Shown here: in pieces, positions 39,063 through 48,144 of the stretch
Numbering within the stretch: position 1 is the first letter of the stretch
Layout: each line of letters starts with the position of its first letter
Assembly (NCBI GenBank): GCA_013042995.1
Contig: JABDPB010000072.1
Span: 1 to 54,937, forward strand
Direction of reading: 5' to 3'
Length of the DNA stretch: 54,937 nucleotides
Origin: Ignavibacteriaceae bacterium
GTDB lineage: Bacteria > Bacteroidota > Ignavibacteria > Ignavibacteriales > Ignavibacteriaceae
The notes under the pieces: model-generated
Database searches by the model: none
The model's input: the letters and a program-made list of their open reading frames with translations, nothing else
Told to the model about the DNA's origin: nothing
Program-made: the position numbers and the translations under genes

Positions 39063-39176
39063 ATGAAGGTAAGATCTTCAGTTAAAAAAATATGCGCTAA
39101 ATGCAAAGTCATTAAACGCAAAGGTGTTGTCAGAGTAATCTGCAGCAATCCAAAACATAAACAAAGACAAGGTTAA
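39063..39176 (+). CDS. rpmJ: 50S ribosomal protein L36
   Basis: A 37-codon gene from ATG 39063 to TAA 39174-39176. [15 protein letters not shown] is the family start. The zinc ligands C11, C14, C27 and H32 are all present, so this is the zinc-binding form, in contrast to the zinc-free S14 and L33 in this window. It sits in the usual infA-rpmJ-rpsM order. Confidence 0.96.
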   Translation: MKVRSSVKKICAKCKVIKRKGVVRVICSNPKHKQRQG

Positions 39177-39187
39177 AGGAGTATAAA

Positions 39188-39571
39188 TTGGCTCGTATAT
39201 CAGGAGTAGATTTACCCAAAAATAAAAAAGTTCTTTACGGCTTGCAGTATATTTACGGAATTGGTCATCATACTTCGGCTGATATTCTTTCAAAAGCTAA
39301 GATTGATCCGAATAGAAAAATTTCCGACTTAACTGAGGAAGATGTTGCTGAAATAAGAGCTGTATTAACATCGGAATACAAAGTTGAAGGAGCTCTTCGC
39401 TCGGAAGTTCAGCAAAATGTAAAAAGGCTTATGGATATTGGCTCATACAGAGGTATAAGGCACAGGAAAGGGTTGCCTGCTCGGGGACAGAGGACACGTA
39501 CAAACTCCCGCACCAGAAAAGGAAAAAGAAAAACAGTTGCGGGCAAAAAGAAAACACCAACTAAGAAATAA
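39188..39571 (+). CDS. rpsM: 30S ribosomal protein S13
   Basis: A 127-residue S13 of the head, contacting tRNA and the large subunit. It starts at TTG 39188 ([15 protein letters not shown]) with AAAGGAG upstream, includes [11 protein letters not shown] and [16 protein letters not shown], and ends in a basic tail. Confidence 0.97.
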   Translation: MARISGVDLPKNKKVLYGLQYIYGIGHHTSADILSKAKIDPNRKISDLTEEDVAEIRAVLTSEYKVEGALRSEVQQNVKRLMDIGSYRGIRHRKGLPARGQRTRTNSRTRKGKRKTVAGKKKTPTKK

Positions 39572-39596
39572 TATTTGTTTAACCGGAGGATATTAA

Positions 39597-39980
39597 TTGG
39601 CTAAGTTGCAAAAAAAAGTAAAGAGAAGTCAGGTAGATATAAACGGAGTTGCTCACATTAAAGCAACTTTTAATAATGTTATTGTAACTATTACTGATAT
39701 TTACGGTAATACGGTTTCGTGGTCCTCTGCAGGAAAAAATGGCTTTAAGGGATCAAGAAAAAATACACCCTTTGCAGCACAGGTTTCTGCAGAAGCAGCT
39801 GCCAAAGAGGCATACGATCTTGGAATGAGAAAAATAGAAGTTAAAGTTAAAGGCCCAGGTTCGGGCAGGGAAGCAGCAATTCGTGCATTGCATACGGCAG
39901 GGTTGGAAATTTCTTCGATTAAAGATGTTACCCCAATTCCGCATAATGGATGCAGACCACCAAAAAGAAGAAGAGTTTAA
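39597..39980 (+). CDS. rpsK: 30S ribosomal protein S11
   Basis: A 127-residue S11 of the platform. It starts at TTG 39597 with CGGAGG upstream; visible signatures are [35 protein letters not shown] and the end [18 protein letters not shown]. Confidence 0.97.
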   Translation: MAKLQKKVKRSQVDINGVAHIKATFNNVIVTITDIYGNTVSWSSAGKNGFKGSRKNTPFAAQVSAEAAAKEAYDLGMRKIEVKVKGPGSGREAAIRALHTAGLEISSIKDVTPIPHNGCRPPKRRRV

Positions 39981-39999
39981 TTAGAGGAGAACTATTTTA

Positions 40000-40626
40000 A
40001 TGGCAAGACACACAGAATCAGTTTGTAAATTATGTAGAAGAGAGAGACAGAAATTGTTTCTAAAAGGACAAAAGTGCTATACGGAAAAATGTCCGATTGA
40101 AAATAAAAATTATCCACCAGGGCAGCATGGCTTAAGTAGGAGAACAAAAGTTTCTGAATATGGAATTCAGTTAAGAGAAAAACAAAAAATTAAAAGAATG
40201 TATGGCATTCTCGAAGCACAATTTAGAAATTACTTTAAAAAAGCAAACAAGCAAAAAGGTATTACAGGCGAAAACCTTGTTAGGCTGCTTGAGTGCCGTT
40301 TTGATAATGTTGTTTATAGGCTTGGTTTTGCTTCTTCCAGAAACCAGGCAAGACAATTAATACGCCACAGGCATTTTATTGTGAACGACAGGTTAGTAAA
40401 CATTCCCTCTTATTTAATTTCAGAGGGAGATATAATAAAAGTAAAAGAGAAGAGTAAAAAGCTTGATGCTATCCACAATTCGCTTAAGAGAGTGAAGGAA
40501 AGTACTTACAATTGGTTAACAATTGATAAAGCTTCATTGAGCGGAACATTTATTCAGGTTCCCGAAAGAGCAGATGTCCCTCTAAATGCCAATGAACAGT
40601 TGGTTGTTGAGCTCTATTCTAAATAA
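40000..40626 (+). CDS. rpsD: 30S ribosomal protein S4 (zinc-binding form)
   Basis: A 208-residue S4, an assembly initiator. The N-terminal zinc site C9, C12, C26, C31 is intact. The S4 RNA-binding domain (about 95-155) contains RLGFASSRNQARQLIRHRHF. In gammaproteobacteria S4 represses the alpha operon; no pseudoknot leader was recognised before rpsM here. Confidence 0.97.
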   Translation: MARHTESVCKLCRRERQKLFLKGQKCYTEKCPIENKNYPPGQHGLSRRTKVSEYGIQLREKQKIKRMYGILEAQFRNYFKKANKQKGITGENLVRLLECRFDNVVYRLGFASSRNQARQLIRHRHFIVNDRLVNIPSYLISEGDIIKVKEKSKKLDAIHNSLKRVKESTYNWLTIDKASLSGTFIQVPERADVPLNANEQLVVELYSK

Positions 40627-40656
40627 GTTTTTTTTGAAATTTTAGAGGATTGATAA

Positions 40657-41652
40657 ATGAGTAATACATATTTAGTTATGCCCGAATTGGTAATTTTAGA
40701 CGAAGCAAATTATTCGAACACATTTGGACGATTTACAGTAGAGCCTCTTGAAAGAGGATATGGAATTACTTTAGGTAATTCCCTGCGTCGTGTTTTATTA
40801 TCTTCTTTGCCGGGTGTTGCAATTACCTCAGTTAAATTTAGTGGAATATTGCACGAGTTTACAACTATTTCCGGTGTGGTAGAAGATGTTTCGGAAATAA
40901 TTTTAAACTTAAAACAGGTTAGATTAAAATTATTATCTAAAAAACCTGGTAAAATTGATTTGTCCTTCAGCGGTGAACAAGAATGGAACGCTGGAGATAT
41001 TCAAAAAGCCAGTAATGAAATTGAAATTCTTAATCCCAATCTTCATATTGCCACTCTTAATAAAGATGCAAAGTTTGATGTTGAAATAAAAGTTGGTAAA
41101 GGAACCGGATATGTTCCTTCAAATGAAAACATGAATCCTGAACAGACAATAGGCGTAATTCCGATTGATTCAATTTTCACACCTGTGAAAAATGTAAAAT
41201 TTGATATTAATAATGTAAGAATTGGTGATAAAAATGATTATGAACGTCTATCGATGGAAGTAACAACAGATGGCTCAATTACACCTGATGATGCAATCAC
41301 ACAGGCAGCTAAAATTTTAAGAGATCACATTCAACTCTTTATCAACTTTGATATTGAGCAGGAAGAAGAGCAGCCTGTGACTCCAAAAGATACTGAATCG
41401 GATAGGATACGAAAAATTTTATTAACCCCGGTTGATGATTTGGAACTAAGTGTTCGATCCCATAACTGTTTAAAGGCTGCCGATATAAAATCTTTAGGTG
41501 ATCTTGTAAGCAAAGATGAAGCTGAAATGTTGAAGTTCAGGAATTTTGGAAGAAAATCTCTTGCAGAGCTTATGGAAATTGTTGAAAACTTAGGGTTGGA
41601 TTTTGGAATGGATGTAGATAAGTATCTTAAAGAAGAACCTGAAACCAATTAA
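40657..41652 (+). CDS. rpoA: DNA-directed RNA polymerase subunit alpha
   Basis: A 331-residue alpha subunit. The N-terminal dimerisation domain starts with the pattern TFGRFTVEPLERGYGITLGN and covers about residues 1-235; an acidic linker (EQEEEQPVTPKDTES) leads to the C-terminal domain (about 255-331) with SVRSHNCLKAADI and FRNFGRKSLAEL, which binds UP elements and activators. Standard position between rpsD and rplQ. Confidence 0.98.
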   Translation: MSNTYLVMPELVILDEANYSNTFGRFTVEPLERGYGITLGNSLRRVLLSSLPGVAITSVKFSGILHEFTTISGVVEDVSEIILNLKQVRLKLLSKKPGKIDLSFSGEQEWNAGDIQKASNEIEILNPNLHIATLNKDAKFDVEIKVGKGTGYVPSNENMNPEQTIGVIPIDSIFTPVKNVKFDINNVRIGDKNDYERLSMEVTTDGSITPDDAITQAAKILRDHIQLFINFDIEQEEEQPVTPKDTESDRIRKILLTPVDDLELSVRSHNCLKAADIKSLGDLVSKDEAEMLKFRNFGRKSLAELMEIVENLGLDFGMDVDKYLKEEPETN

Positions 41653-41670
41653 ATTACCCGAGGAAATTAA

Positions 41671-42165
41671 ATGAGACATAATGTAAAGGGACGTAAATTA
41701 GGAAGAACCTCAAGCCATAGAAAAGCAACTATGCAGGCGCTGACAACTTCACTTTTAAAACATAAACGAATTAAGACCACTCTTGCAAAAGCAAAAGAGC
41801 TTAGGACATTTGCTGAAAAATTAATCACCAAAGCAAAAAAAGGCGATCTACATTCGCAGAGACAAGTAATGGATTACCTTAAGGATAAAGATGTTGTAAA
41901 AGAATTATTTTCAGAGATTGTTGAAAGAATTGGTGACAGGCCGGGCGGTTATACAAGAGTTGTAAAATTAGGGCAGCGGTTTGGTGATGCGGCTCATATG
42001 GCGTTAGTTGAGTTAGTAGATTATAATGAAATTGCAACAGCCAAGGAAGAAAAACAAAAAGAAGAACGTGATGCTAAAGCTAAGGAGAAAGAAGAAAAAG
42101 AAAAGGCTGAACAAGTAGAAGAAGCTCCTGTTGCCGAGATTCCACCTGAAACTGAGAAGAAATAA
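41671..42165 (+). CDS. rplQ: 50S ribosomal protein L17 with charged C-terminal tail
   Basis: The first 115 or so residues are a normal L17 ([39 protein letters not shown]). The remaining 45-50 residues are a Lys/Glu-rich helical tail ending [13 protein letters not shown], giving 164 residues against about 120 in E. coli. Such tails occur in Bacteroidota. It is the last gene of the superoperon, before a strong terminator. Confidence 0.96.
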   Translation: MRHNVKGRKLGRTSSHRKATMQALTTSLLKHKRIKTTLAKAKELRTFAEKLITKAKKGDLHSQRQVMDYLKDKDVVKELFSEIVERIGDRPGGYTRVVKLGQRFGDAAHMALVELVDYNEIATAKEEKQKEERDAKAKEKEEKEKAEQVEEAPVAEIPPETEKK

Positions 42166-42191
42166 TATTTTTTGTTAATTAATTTATTTAG

Positions 42192-42227
42192 AGAGTAATC
42201 GAGAAAATAATCGATTACTCTTTTTTT
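42192..42227 (+). terminator. Strong intrinsic terminator closing the superoperon
   Basis: AGAGTAATCGA (42192-42202) pairs perfectly with TCGATTACTCT (42211-42221) around an eight-base loop, followed by six more T residues. It lies directly after rplQ and nine bases before the engB start, so engB either needs read-through or has a promoter overlapping this region. Confidence 0.9.
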
Positions 42228-42235
42228 ATTTCTAG

Positions 42236-42820
42236 ATGCTTAAACAAATTTCATTTGTCAAATCTGCTCACATTTTATCGCAATTGCCTAAAGATAATTT
42301 ACCCCAATTAATACTCTGCGGTAGATCAAACGTTGGGAAATCATCATTCATAAACTCTCTATTTAACAGGAAACAAATTGCGAAAACAAGCTCTACACCC
42401 GGTAAAACACGTTCTATCAATTTTTATAGTGTTGATGGTAAATTTTTTCTAGTTGATTTACCCGGTTTTGGTTATACAAAAACCAGCAAGCAAGATCGAG
42501 AAAAATGGGGAAAGCTAATAAACGACTATATTAAAAGTAGTAAAAATATTCGTTCTGCATTTCACCTTATAGACAGTAGACATCGGCCAACAGAGCTTGA
42601 TATTAGCCTTAACGAGTGGTTACATTTTTCCAAGATTGATTTTAGCGTAATATTGAATAAAGCTGATAAACTCACACAATCTGAGTTCAGCAATGCAGGG
42701 AACTCAATAACAAAAACATTTCCTGAACTGGTGCTTAACGAAAATCTGTTTTTCTATTCTTCCTTTAAGGCGAAGTGGAAAGAATCTGTACGCAAGAAAA
42801 TTTTAAGTTTGTTTTACTAA
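42236..42820 (+). CDS. engB: Ribosome biogenesis GTP-binding protein YsxC/EngB
   Basis: A 194-residue small GTPase for 50S assembly. G1 GRSNVGKSS is at about residues 28-36, switch text TSSTPGKTRSINFY follows, then DLPGFGYT (G3) and LNKADK (G4). Length matches the family. It starts immediately after the superoperon terminator, in keeping with its role in ribosome assembly. Confidence 0.95.
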   Translation: MLKQISFVKSAHILSQLPKDNLPQLILCGRSNVGKSSFINSLFNRKQIAKTSSTPGKTRSINFYSVDGKFFLVDLPGFGYTKTSKQDREKWGKLINDYIKSSKNIRSAFHLIDSRHRPTELDISLNEWLHFSKIDFSVILNKADKLTQSEFSNAGNSITKTFPELVLNENLFFYSSFKAKWKESVRKKILSLFY

Positions 42821-42833
42821 TTAGAATATTTTT

Positions 42834-42853
42834 TTTACCAATTTGTTGGTAAA
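42834..42853. repeat. 8-bp hairpin after engB
   Basis: TTTACCAA (42834-42841) and TTGGTAAA (42846-42853) form a perfect short stem with a TTTG loop. T runs are more prominent before than after it on the plus strand, so as a terminator it is weak. Confidence 0.35.
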
Positions 42854-42895
42854 TTTATCCCAAGCATATTTAATTCCTATTATTAATTTTAAAAG

Positions 42896-44752
42896 ATGGA
42901 TAAAAGGCAGAGAAAAAGAATATTAATTTTTCTGGTTATTCCGCTGCTTGCATTAGTCCTGTTTCTTACCGATGACTTAACAATCAGACTAATAACTCTT
43001 GCTCTTATAATTATATATGTTGCCTTTATTATTTTTTTGAGAGATTCTATTCGTTTTTCGGGAGGTTTTAGAATTTCAGAAAGTGATGACTCTAAAAAAG
43101 AAGATTATCCAGAAAAAACATCCTCAGAGTTCGAAGAATCATTTAAAATAGTTTCTAAAAGTAAAAACTTAGAAGTTATTACTGATGACACCTACAGACC
43201 CGAATACGGTGTTTCAAAAACCACGCTTAAACCCCCTGATTTAAAGGAACGATTTGAAGAGATAGCAGGGGAGGAATTACCTCCCGGAATTGGACATGAT
43301 GAGCAGTTCAATTTTGTTGTAGACAAAATGCTTACAGTAATGGGGGAATTGTACAATTCACATTCAGCAATTTTCTTTTGGTTCAATAAGAAAAAAGATA
43401 AATTAATTATAGAAAAATATTTTTCGGCATCATCGGCTATAGCAAAAAAGAAATTTGATCTGGAAGATGACGTGTTAAGTAAAATTGTAGAAACAGGGGA
43501 ACCAGAACTACTTACCGACATTTCGCGCGCAGCTGAATCTGATGTGATCCGGTATTACGATATGCCTCAAGGTATAAGAAGCTTTGCAGGTGTGCCGGTT
43601 TTTTACAATAACGATTTAATTGCGATCATTGCTATTGATTCTAAAGTAGAAGATGCTTTCGGAATAGAAACTGTTTATTCACTTGGCAGGTTTGTGCGCA
43701 TCATTACAATGTTAATAGGTTTGTTTGAAGAAAAGTATTCCGACACAATTTCGCAAAAAAGACTTCAAGGATTGTTAAAGATAATTGGTCCGGAAAACGA
43801 ATTTGAAGATGAGAAAGCACTTATAAATTCATTACCTGGATCATTGGAATGTATGTTAAACTGGGACGCTTTTGTCTTTATTTATTTTGACCCAATAGAA
43901 AAAATATTTAAGACTGAAAAAGTACAAAACTCAACAGCTCTCAAATATGTTGGCAGCGATTTACAGATTGATTTAAATGGAACACTTGTTGGTAAATCAA
44001 TTGTTTCCGGAATTCCAATTAAGATTGATGATACATCTAGTAGCGATTATAAAAGATTTTCCAAAACAGAAGATGTAAGTTTTGATGGATCATTCGTTGC
44101 TGTTCCTCTGGTTTATAACAAACAAAATTACGGTGTGGTTTGCTTTGAAAGTTTGAAAAAAAATGCTTATAGTAATCAGGATGTTCAGTTTCTTAAACAA
44201 TCGTTAAATGTTTTAGCCTATATAATATATTCCCATTCAGCTCAAAAGCTGCTTAAAAATTTAACTTCAGTTGATTTGGAAACACGTGCACAAACCTATA
44301 CTGCTTTTCAGGAGAGCTTAAGCCGTGACTTAATAAAAGCAAATCAGTTAAATGTTCCGGGTGCACTCGTTGTAATCAAAATTGATGAATTTGTTGAGCA
44401 AGAATCACTATTCAGTGAAAACCCATTGCCCAAGATAGTAACTACAATTTCAGATATTATTAAAGAAGAATTGACTGCATTTAATATCTTTGGAAGAATT
44501 GATGAAAAATCTTTCGGTGTTTATTTCTTTAACTCAAGTACAAAAAACGTTTTTGTTTGGGCCGAAAAAATAAGAGTTAAAATTGCACGCACACCAATTT
44601 CAGTTTCATCAAAGCAAACAACTTTTACTGTTTCAATTGGCATTGCTTCTACAACAAACAAAGTTAATGTTGAAGAAATTTTATACAATGCAAACCTTGC
44701 TGTATCTAAAGCCTTAGAAAAAGGTGGTAACACCGTTCTCAATATCAATTAA
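42896..44752 (+). CDS. Membrane GAF-domain protein with degenerate GGDEF domain
   Basis: A 618-residue signalling-type protein. Two closely spaced membrane helices (about 9-26 and 31-49) are followed by an acidic linker, a GAF domain (about 145-275, with RSFAGVPVFYNNDLIAIIAID), a second GAF domain (about 285-440, with FVAVPLVYNKQNYGVVCFES) and a nucleotidyl-cyclase fold (about 455-618). In the last, the GGDEF loop reads RIDEK (residues 534-538), so the two glycines are lost and cyclic di-GMP synthesis is unlikely; FTVSIGIAS and the final ANLAVSKALEKGGN remain. It probably senses a ligand and signals through protein contacts. Partner unknown. Confidence 0.78.
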   Translation: MDKRQRKRILIFLVIPLLALVLFLTDDLTIRLITLALIIIYVAFIIFLRDSIRFSGGFRISESDDSKKEDYPEKTSSEFEESFKIVSKSKNLEVITDDTYRPEYGVSKTTLKPPDLKERFEEIAGEELPPGIGHDEQFNFVVDKMLTVMGELYNSHSAIFFWFNKKKDKLIIEKYFSASSAIAKKKFDLEDDVLSKIVETGEPELLTDISRAAESDVIRYYDMPQGIRSFAGVPVFYNNDLIAIIAIDSKVEDAFGIETVYSLGRFVRIITMLIGLFEEKYSDTISQKRLQGLLKIIGPENEFEDEKALINSLPGSLECMLNWDAFVFIYFDPIEKIFKTEKVQNSTALKYVGSDLQIDLNGTLVGKSIVSGIPIKIDDTSSSDYKRFSKTEDVSFDGSFVAVPLVYNKQNYGVVCFESLKKNAYSNQDVQFLKQSLNVLAYIIYSHSAQKLLKNLTSVDLETRAQTYTAFQESLSRDLIKANQLNVPGALVVIKIDEFVEQESLFSENPLPKIVTTISDIIKEELTAFNIFGRIDEKSFGVYFFNSSTKNVFVWAEKIRVKIARTPISVSSKQTTFTVSIGIASTTNKVNVEEILYNANLAVSKALEKGGNTVLNIN

Positions 44753-44769
44753 AAAACCACTTATACTTT

Positions 44770-45933
44770 ATGAATAATTTTTTTGTAATTGTATTAGATG
44801 GGGTAGGTATAGGTGAATTACCTGACGCTGCAGACTATAAAGACAGCGGAAGCAATACTCTTTGCAATATTGCAAAAGTTTTAGGTGGATTAAACCTTCC
44901 TAGTTTACAAAAATTTGGCTTAGGCAATATTGAAAAAATAGATGGTATACAGAAAGTTAATTCTCCGCTTGCCTCTTTTGGAAAAATGGCGGAACTCTCC
45001 AAGGGAAAAGACTCAACAACAGGTCACTGGGAGCTTGCTGGTTTATTTGTAGATACAAATTTTTCATATTTCCCTAACGGCTTTGATGATGAAATAATTA
45101 GTATATTTTTAAATGAAACTGGTTGCAAAGGAGTATTAGGAAACAAACCAGCATCAGGAACTGAAATAATAAAGGAACTTGGTGAACGACATCTTAAAAC
45201 TGGTTTTCCAATAATATACACCTCGGCTGATTCAGTATTCCAAATTGCGGCTCACGAAAAGGTAATTCCACTTGAAGAATTATTCGAGATATGTAAAATA
45301 ACTCGTGAAAAAGTGTTAATACCACCATTGCAGGTTGGAAGAGTAATTGCACGCCCGTTTATTGGCGATAATGGTGCCTTTAAAAGAACCACACACCGAA
45401 AAGATTTTTCAATTACTCCTCCCAAGCCAACTATATTAGATTTTCTTTACAAAAACGGAATTTCAACTGTAGCAATTGGAAAAATTAACGATCTATTCAA
45501 TTACCAGGGTATAAAAATCCAGGAACATACAGAATCAAATTCACAAGGATTTGCAAAATTAAATGAATACACAAGTAAAATTTCCAACGCTTTTATTTTT
45601 ACAAATCTTGTTGATTTCGATGTGTACTATGGACATAGAAATGATCCAAAAGGATTCTCTGAGAAATTGAAAGAGTTTGATGATTTTTTAATTGATTTTA
45701 TTTCCAAATTACATGAATCAGATAGACTAGTTTTAACTGCAGATCATGGTAATGATCCAACCACGCCGAGTACAGATCACAGCCGTGAATATGTTCCACT
45801 ACTCTATTACAGGGAAAATATACCCGGAAAAAATTTAGGAGTAAGAAAAACTTTTTCAGATGTGGGTAAAACTATTGCTGATTTCTTTAATATCGAAAAC
45901 AACTTAAATGGAGTAAGTTTTCTAAATGAGTGA
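44770..45933 (+). CDS. deoB: Phosphopentomutase
   Basis: A 387-residue alkaline-phosphatase-superfamily enzyme that interconverts ribose- or deoxyribose-1-phosphate and 5-phosphate in nucleoside salvage. The metal site begins at D10 (VLDGVGIGELPDA), the phosphorylated threonine is T84 in KGKDSTTGHWE, and further ligands lie in LVDFDVYYGHRND and TADHGNDPTTPSTDHSREYVP. Its end overlaps the next gene by eight bases, the first link of a tight chain that leads to two microcompartment vertex genes. This suggests pentose-phosphate supply for a microcompartment; that role is inferred. Confidence 0.96.
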   Translation: MNNFFVIVLDGVGIGELPDAADYKDSGSNTLCNIAKVLGGLNLPSLQKFGLGNIEKIDGIQKVNSPLASFGKMAELSKGKDSTTGHWELAGLFVDTNFSYFPNGFDDEIISIFLNETGCKGVLGNKPASGTEIIKELGERHLKTGFPIIYTSADSVFQIAAHEKVIPLEELFEICKITREKVLIPPLQVGRVIARPFIGDNGAFKRTTHRKDFSITPPKPTILDFLYKNGISTVAIGKINDLFNYQGIKIQEHTESNSQGFAKLNEYTSKISNAFIFTNLVDFDVYYGHRNDPKGFSEKLKEFDDFLIDFISKLHESDRLVLTADHGNDPTTPSTDHSREYVPLLYYRENIPGKNLGVRKTFSDVGKTIADFFNIENNLNGVSFLNE

Positions 45934-46225
45934 AAATAAACTAGTCAGGAATAAGACTTTGAATCTAAATCTATCTGATAACAAAACTTTAGAAGAGATT
46001 TCTGGAACCTTAAAAGAGATGCGAAAACAAGGATTCGAAAAAGTACGAATAACTATCGAAGCATCAATTAATGATCTATTAGAGAAAAACAATTACAGTG
46101 TTGATTTATTCAATAAAATAAAAGAAACACAAGATTTACCCGATTGGGTGGTGTACGATTTCATTGAAACGGACGGAATATTAAAAAACAATGAATTTGA
46201 AAACCGTTTGAAAAATGAAAAATAA
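45926..46225 (+). CDS. Small unknown protein upstream of a PIN-domain gene
   Basis: A 99-residue hydrophilic protein that I do not recognise. It starts inside the end of deoB (ATG 45926) and its own end overlaps the PIN-domain gene by 11 bases, the layout of an antitoxin gene before a toxin gene. The sequence is charged with predicted helices (LEEISGTLKEMRKQGFEKVR) and a C-terminal half with WVVYDFIETDG, but I see no ribbon-helix-helix, AbrB or helix-turn-helix motif. It could be a new antitoxin type or unrelated. Confidence 0.6.
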   Translation: MSENKLVRNKTLNLNLSDNKTLEEISGTLKEMRKQGFEKVRITIEASINDLLEKNNYSVDLFNKIKETQDLPDWVVYDFIETDGILKNNEFENRLKNEK

Positions 46226-46604
46226 TAACAAATTTCTTTTAGATACTGATATTCTCTCTAATCATTTAGCAAACAGCGAAACAGCAAATTCTGTTCTGAT
46301 TGACTTAATGCAAATAGGAATTTGTTTTACAACTGTAATAAATGCATCAGAATTACTTCTTATTGCCAAAACTGAAAAAGAAAAGAAAATTATTAGAGAT
46401 GTTTTAAACGCATTAAAGGTTTTGGGATTGAACTCACGTTATGCACTTTCAGTTTCCAATTATTCTGGGAAAGTTAATACACTCCGTGATGCATTGCTTG
46501 CAGTTGTTGCAGAGATAAATAAATTACCGATAGTTACTTTTGATAATAATAGATATATTAATACTGGTTTAAAAATTATTCATCCACAAGAATTAAGAGG
46601 ATAA
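46215..46604 (+). CDS. PIN-domain protein, VapC-like toxin
   Basis: A 129-residue PIN-domain protein. The four acidic positions of the active site are visible: D10 (with D12) in LLDTDIL, E46 in NASELL, D92 in RDALLAVVAE, and D110 in IVTFDNNR. Such proteins are magnesium-dependent RNases; VapC toxins cleave tRNA or rRNA. Length is typical of VapC. It overlaps the preceding small gene and ends one base before the first vertex-protein start, so it is embedded in a metabolic and transcription operon rather than standing alone. Confidence 0.8.
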   Translation: MKNNNKFLLDTDILSNHLANSETANSVLIDLMQIGICFTTVINASELLLIAKTEKEKKIIRDVLNALKVLGLNSRYALSVSNYSGKVNTLRDALLAVVAEINKLPIVTFDNNRYINTGLKIIHPQELRG

Positions 46605-46605
46605 A

Positions 46606-46905
46606 TTGTTTTTAGGAAGAGTCATTGGAACAGTTTGGTCAACAAAAAAAGATGAGCAATTAGTTGGTGCCAAATTTTTAATAGTGCAGGAATTAGATTT
46701 GGATTTGAATGAGAGAGAACGATTTGTTGTAGCTGTAGACAGCGTTGGTGCTGGTGATGGTGAAGTAGTTTTAGTTGCCAGCGGTAGTTCATCCAGAATG
46801 ACTACGTTTACTAACGACAAACCTGTTGATGCGGTAGTAATGGCCATTGTTGACAAGCTGGACGTTGCGGCAAAAGAATGGCTTGAGGAAAAAATGGAGT
46901 TGTAA
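46606..46905 (+). CDS. EutN/CcmL-family microcompartment vertex protein (first copy)
   Basis: A 99-residue pentamer-forming BMC-P protein that caps the vertices of bacterial microcompartments. It has the family pattern: MFLGRVIGTVWSTKKDEQL at the start, AVDSVGAGDGEVVLVASGSSSR in the middle, and PVDAVVMAIVDKLD towards the end. It starts at TTG 46606, one base after the PIN gene stop. A 14-residue charged C-terminal helix follows the fold. No hexameric shell protein or signature enzyme is in the window. Confidence 0.9.
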   Translation: MFLGRVIGTVWSTKKDEQLVGAKFLIVQELDLDLNERERFVVAVDSVGAGDGEVVLVASGSSSRMTTFTNDKPVDAVVMAIVDKLDVAAKEWLEEKMEL

Positions 46906-47003
46906 AATTGAATTTAATTTTTGATTTTTTTTAATTCCAATAAATTTGAGTTTTAATTTCGAATAAATACATATTAACCAAAATAATAATACTAGAATAA
47001 ATA

Positions 47004-47273
47004 ATGTTTTTAGGTAAAGTAATCGGCAATATTTGGGCAACAAAAAAAAACAGCGAACTAAAAAATTTAAAGTTAATGCTTATTCAACCAATAAATGCTG
47101 AGTTAAAAGATACAGGCGATATAATAATAGCAGTAGATACTGTAGGCTCCGGGCCTGGAGAAATTATTTATTATATAACAGCCTCAGAAGCCGTAATTCC
47201 TTTACCGGTTAATTTTGCACCTGTAGATGCATCAATTGTAGGAATTGTTGATTCAATCAATACAGAAAATTAA
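47004..47273 (+). CDS. EutN/CcmL-family microcompartment vertex protein (second copy)
   Basis: An 89-residue second BMC-P protein, clearly diverged from its neighbour: [19 protein letters not shown] at the start, [15 protein letters not shown] in the middle and [13 protein letters not shown] at the end. In place of the usual VASGSSAR stretch it reads [10 protein letters not shown], so the pore-side loop differs. A 98-base AT-rich gap separates the two copies. Having two unlike vertex proteins is common in microcompartment loci and suggests one functional shell. Confidence 0.88.
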   Translation: MFLGKVIGNIWATKKNSELKNLKLMLIQPINAELKDTGDIIIAVDTVGSGPGEIIYYITASEAVIPLPVNFAPVDASIVGIVDSINTEN

Positions 47274-47287
47274 TACGACAAATTGCC

Positions 47288-48142
47288 GTGAAAATAACAA
47301 AGCAATTTACAAATAGGGAAGCCCAATCATTAGATAAATACCTTCAGGAGATTGGTAAAGACAGTCTTTTAACCCCCGAAGAAGAAGTTGAACTCGCGAT
47401 CAAGATAAAACAAGGTGATGCAAAAGCTTTGGAAAGATTAACACGGGCAAATTTAAGATTTGTAGTCAGTGTTGCAAAGCAATATCAAAATCAAGGATTG
47501 TCTTTAGGTGATTTGATTAATGAAGGAAATCTTGGTCTGATCAAAGCCGCAAAAAGATTTGATGAAACAAGAGGATTCAAATTTATCTCATATGCTGTTT
47601 GGTGGATCAGACAATCAATTCTGCAAGCCTTAGCAGAACAATCAAGAATTGTAAGATTGCCGCTTAACCGGGTTGGTGCACTGAACAGAATTGGAAAAGC
47701 ATACAGAAATTTAGAACAGGACTTTGAGAGGGAACCAAGTACAGAGGAGCTTGCAAACGAACTTGATATGGATGTTAGTGAAGTTTCGGAGGCACTTACT
47801 TCACCCGCAAAGCATTTATCAGTAGATGCACCTTTTTCTTCTGGAGATGAAAGCAGCTTACTTGATGTTTTGGAAAATGAAGAACTGCCTTCACCGGATA
47901 ATACGCTAAATTCTGAATCTTTAATAAATGAAATTGAACGTGTGCTCTCTGTTTTATCCGAAAGAGAGGCTGAAGTAATAAGGCTGTATTTTGGATTGGA
48001 TAGAAATCAGGCACACACACTTGAAGAAATTGGAGATAAATTCAATCTTACCCGTGAAAGGGTGAGGCAAATTAAAGAAAAAGCGATTCGAAGATTAAAA
48101 CGAACATCTCTCAGCAATGATTTGAGAACATACTTAGGCTGA
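47288..48142 (+). CDS. rpoD: Primary RNA polymerase sigma factor, sigma-70 type
   Basis: A 284-residue sigma factor with region 1.2 ([20 protein letters not shown]), region 2 ([28 protein letters not shown], then [15 protein letters not shown] for -10 recognition), region 3, and region 4 ([29 protein letters not shown] for -35 or -33 recognition). It lacks region 1.1, like the primary sigma factors of Bacteroidota, whose length it matches. Start GTG 47288. Placed 14 bases after the second vertex gene and two bases before the next gene. Confidence 0.9.
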   Translation: MKITKQFTNREAQSLDKYLQEIGKDSLLTPEEEVELAIKIKQGDAKALERLTRANLRFVVSVAKQYQNQGLSLGDLINEGNLGLIKAAKRFDETRGFKFISYAVWWIRQSILQALAEQSRIVRLPLNRVGALNRIGKAYRNLEQDFEREPSTEELANELDMDVSEVSEALTSPAKHLSVDAPFSSGDESSLLDVLENEELPSPDNTLNSESLINEIERVLSVLSEREAEVIRLYFGLDRNQAHTLEEIGDKFNLTRERVRQIKEKAIRRLKRTSLSNDLRTYLG

Positions 48143-48144
48143 GT

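Noticed and set aside
42834..42853. Terminator after engB
   Set aside because: The stem is short and A/T rich and no T tract follows on the plus strand; listed only as a weak hairpin.
44492..44510. Active diguanylate cyclase
   Set aside because: The GGDEF loop reads RIDEK, losing the glycines needed for GTP binding.
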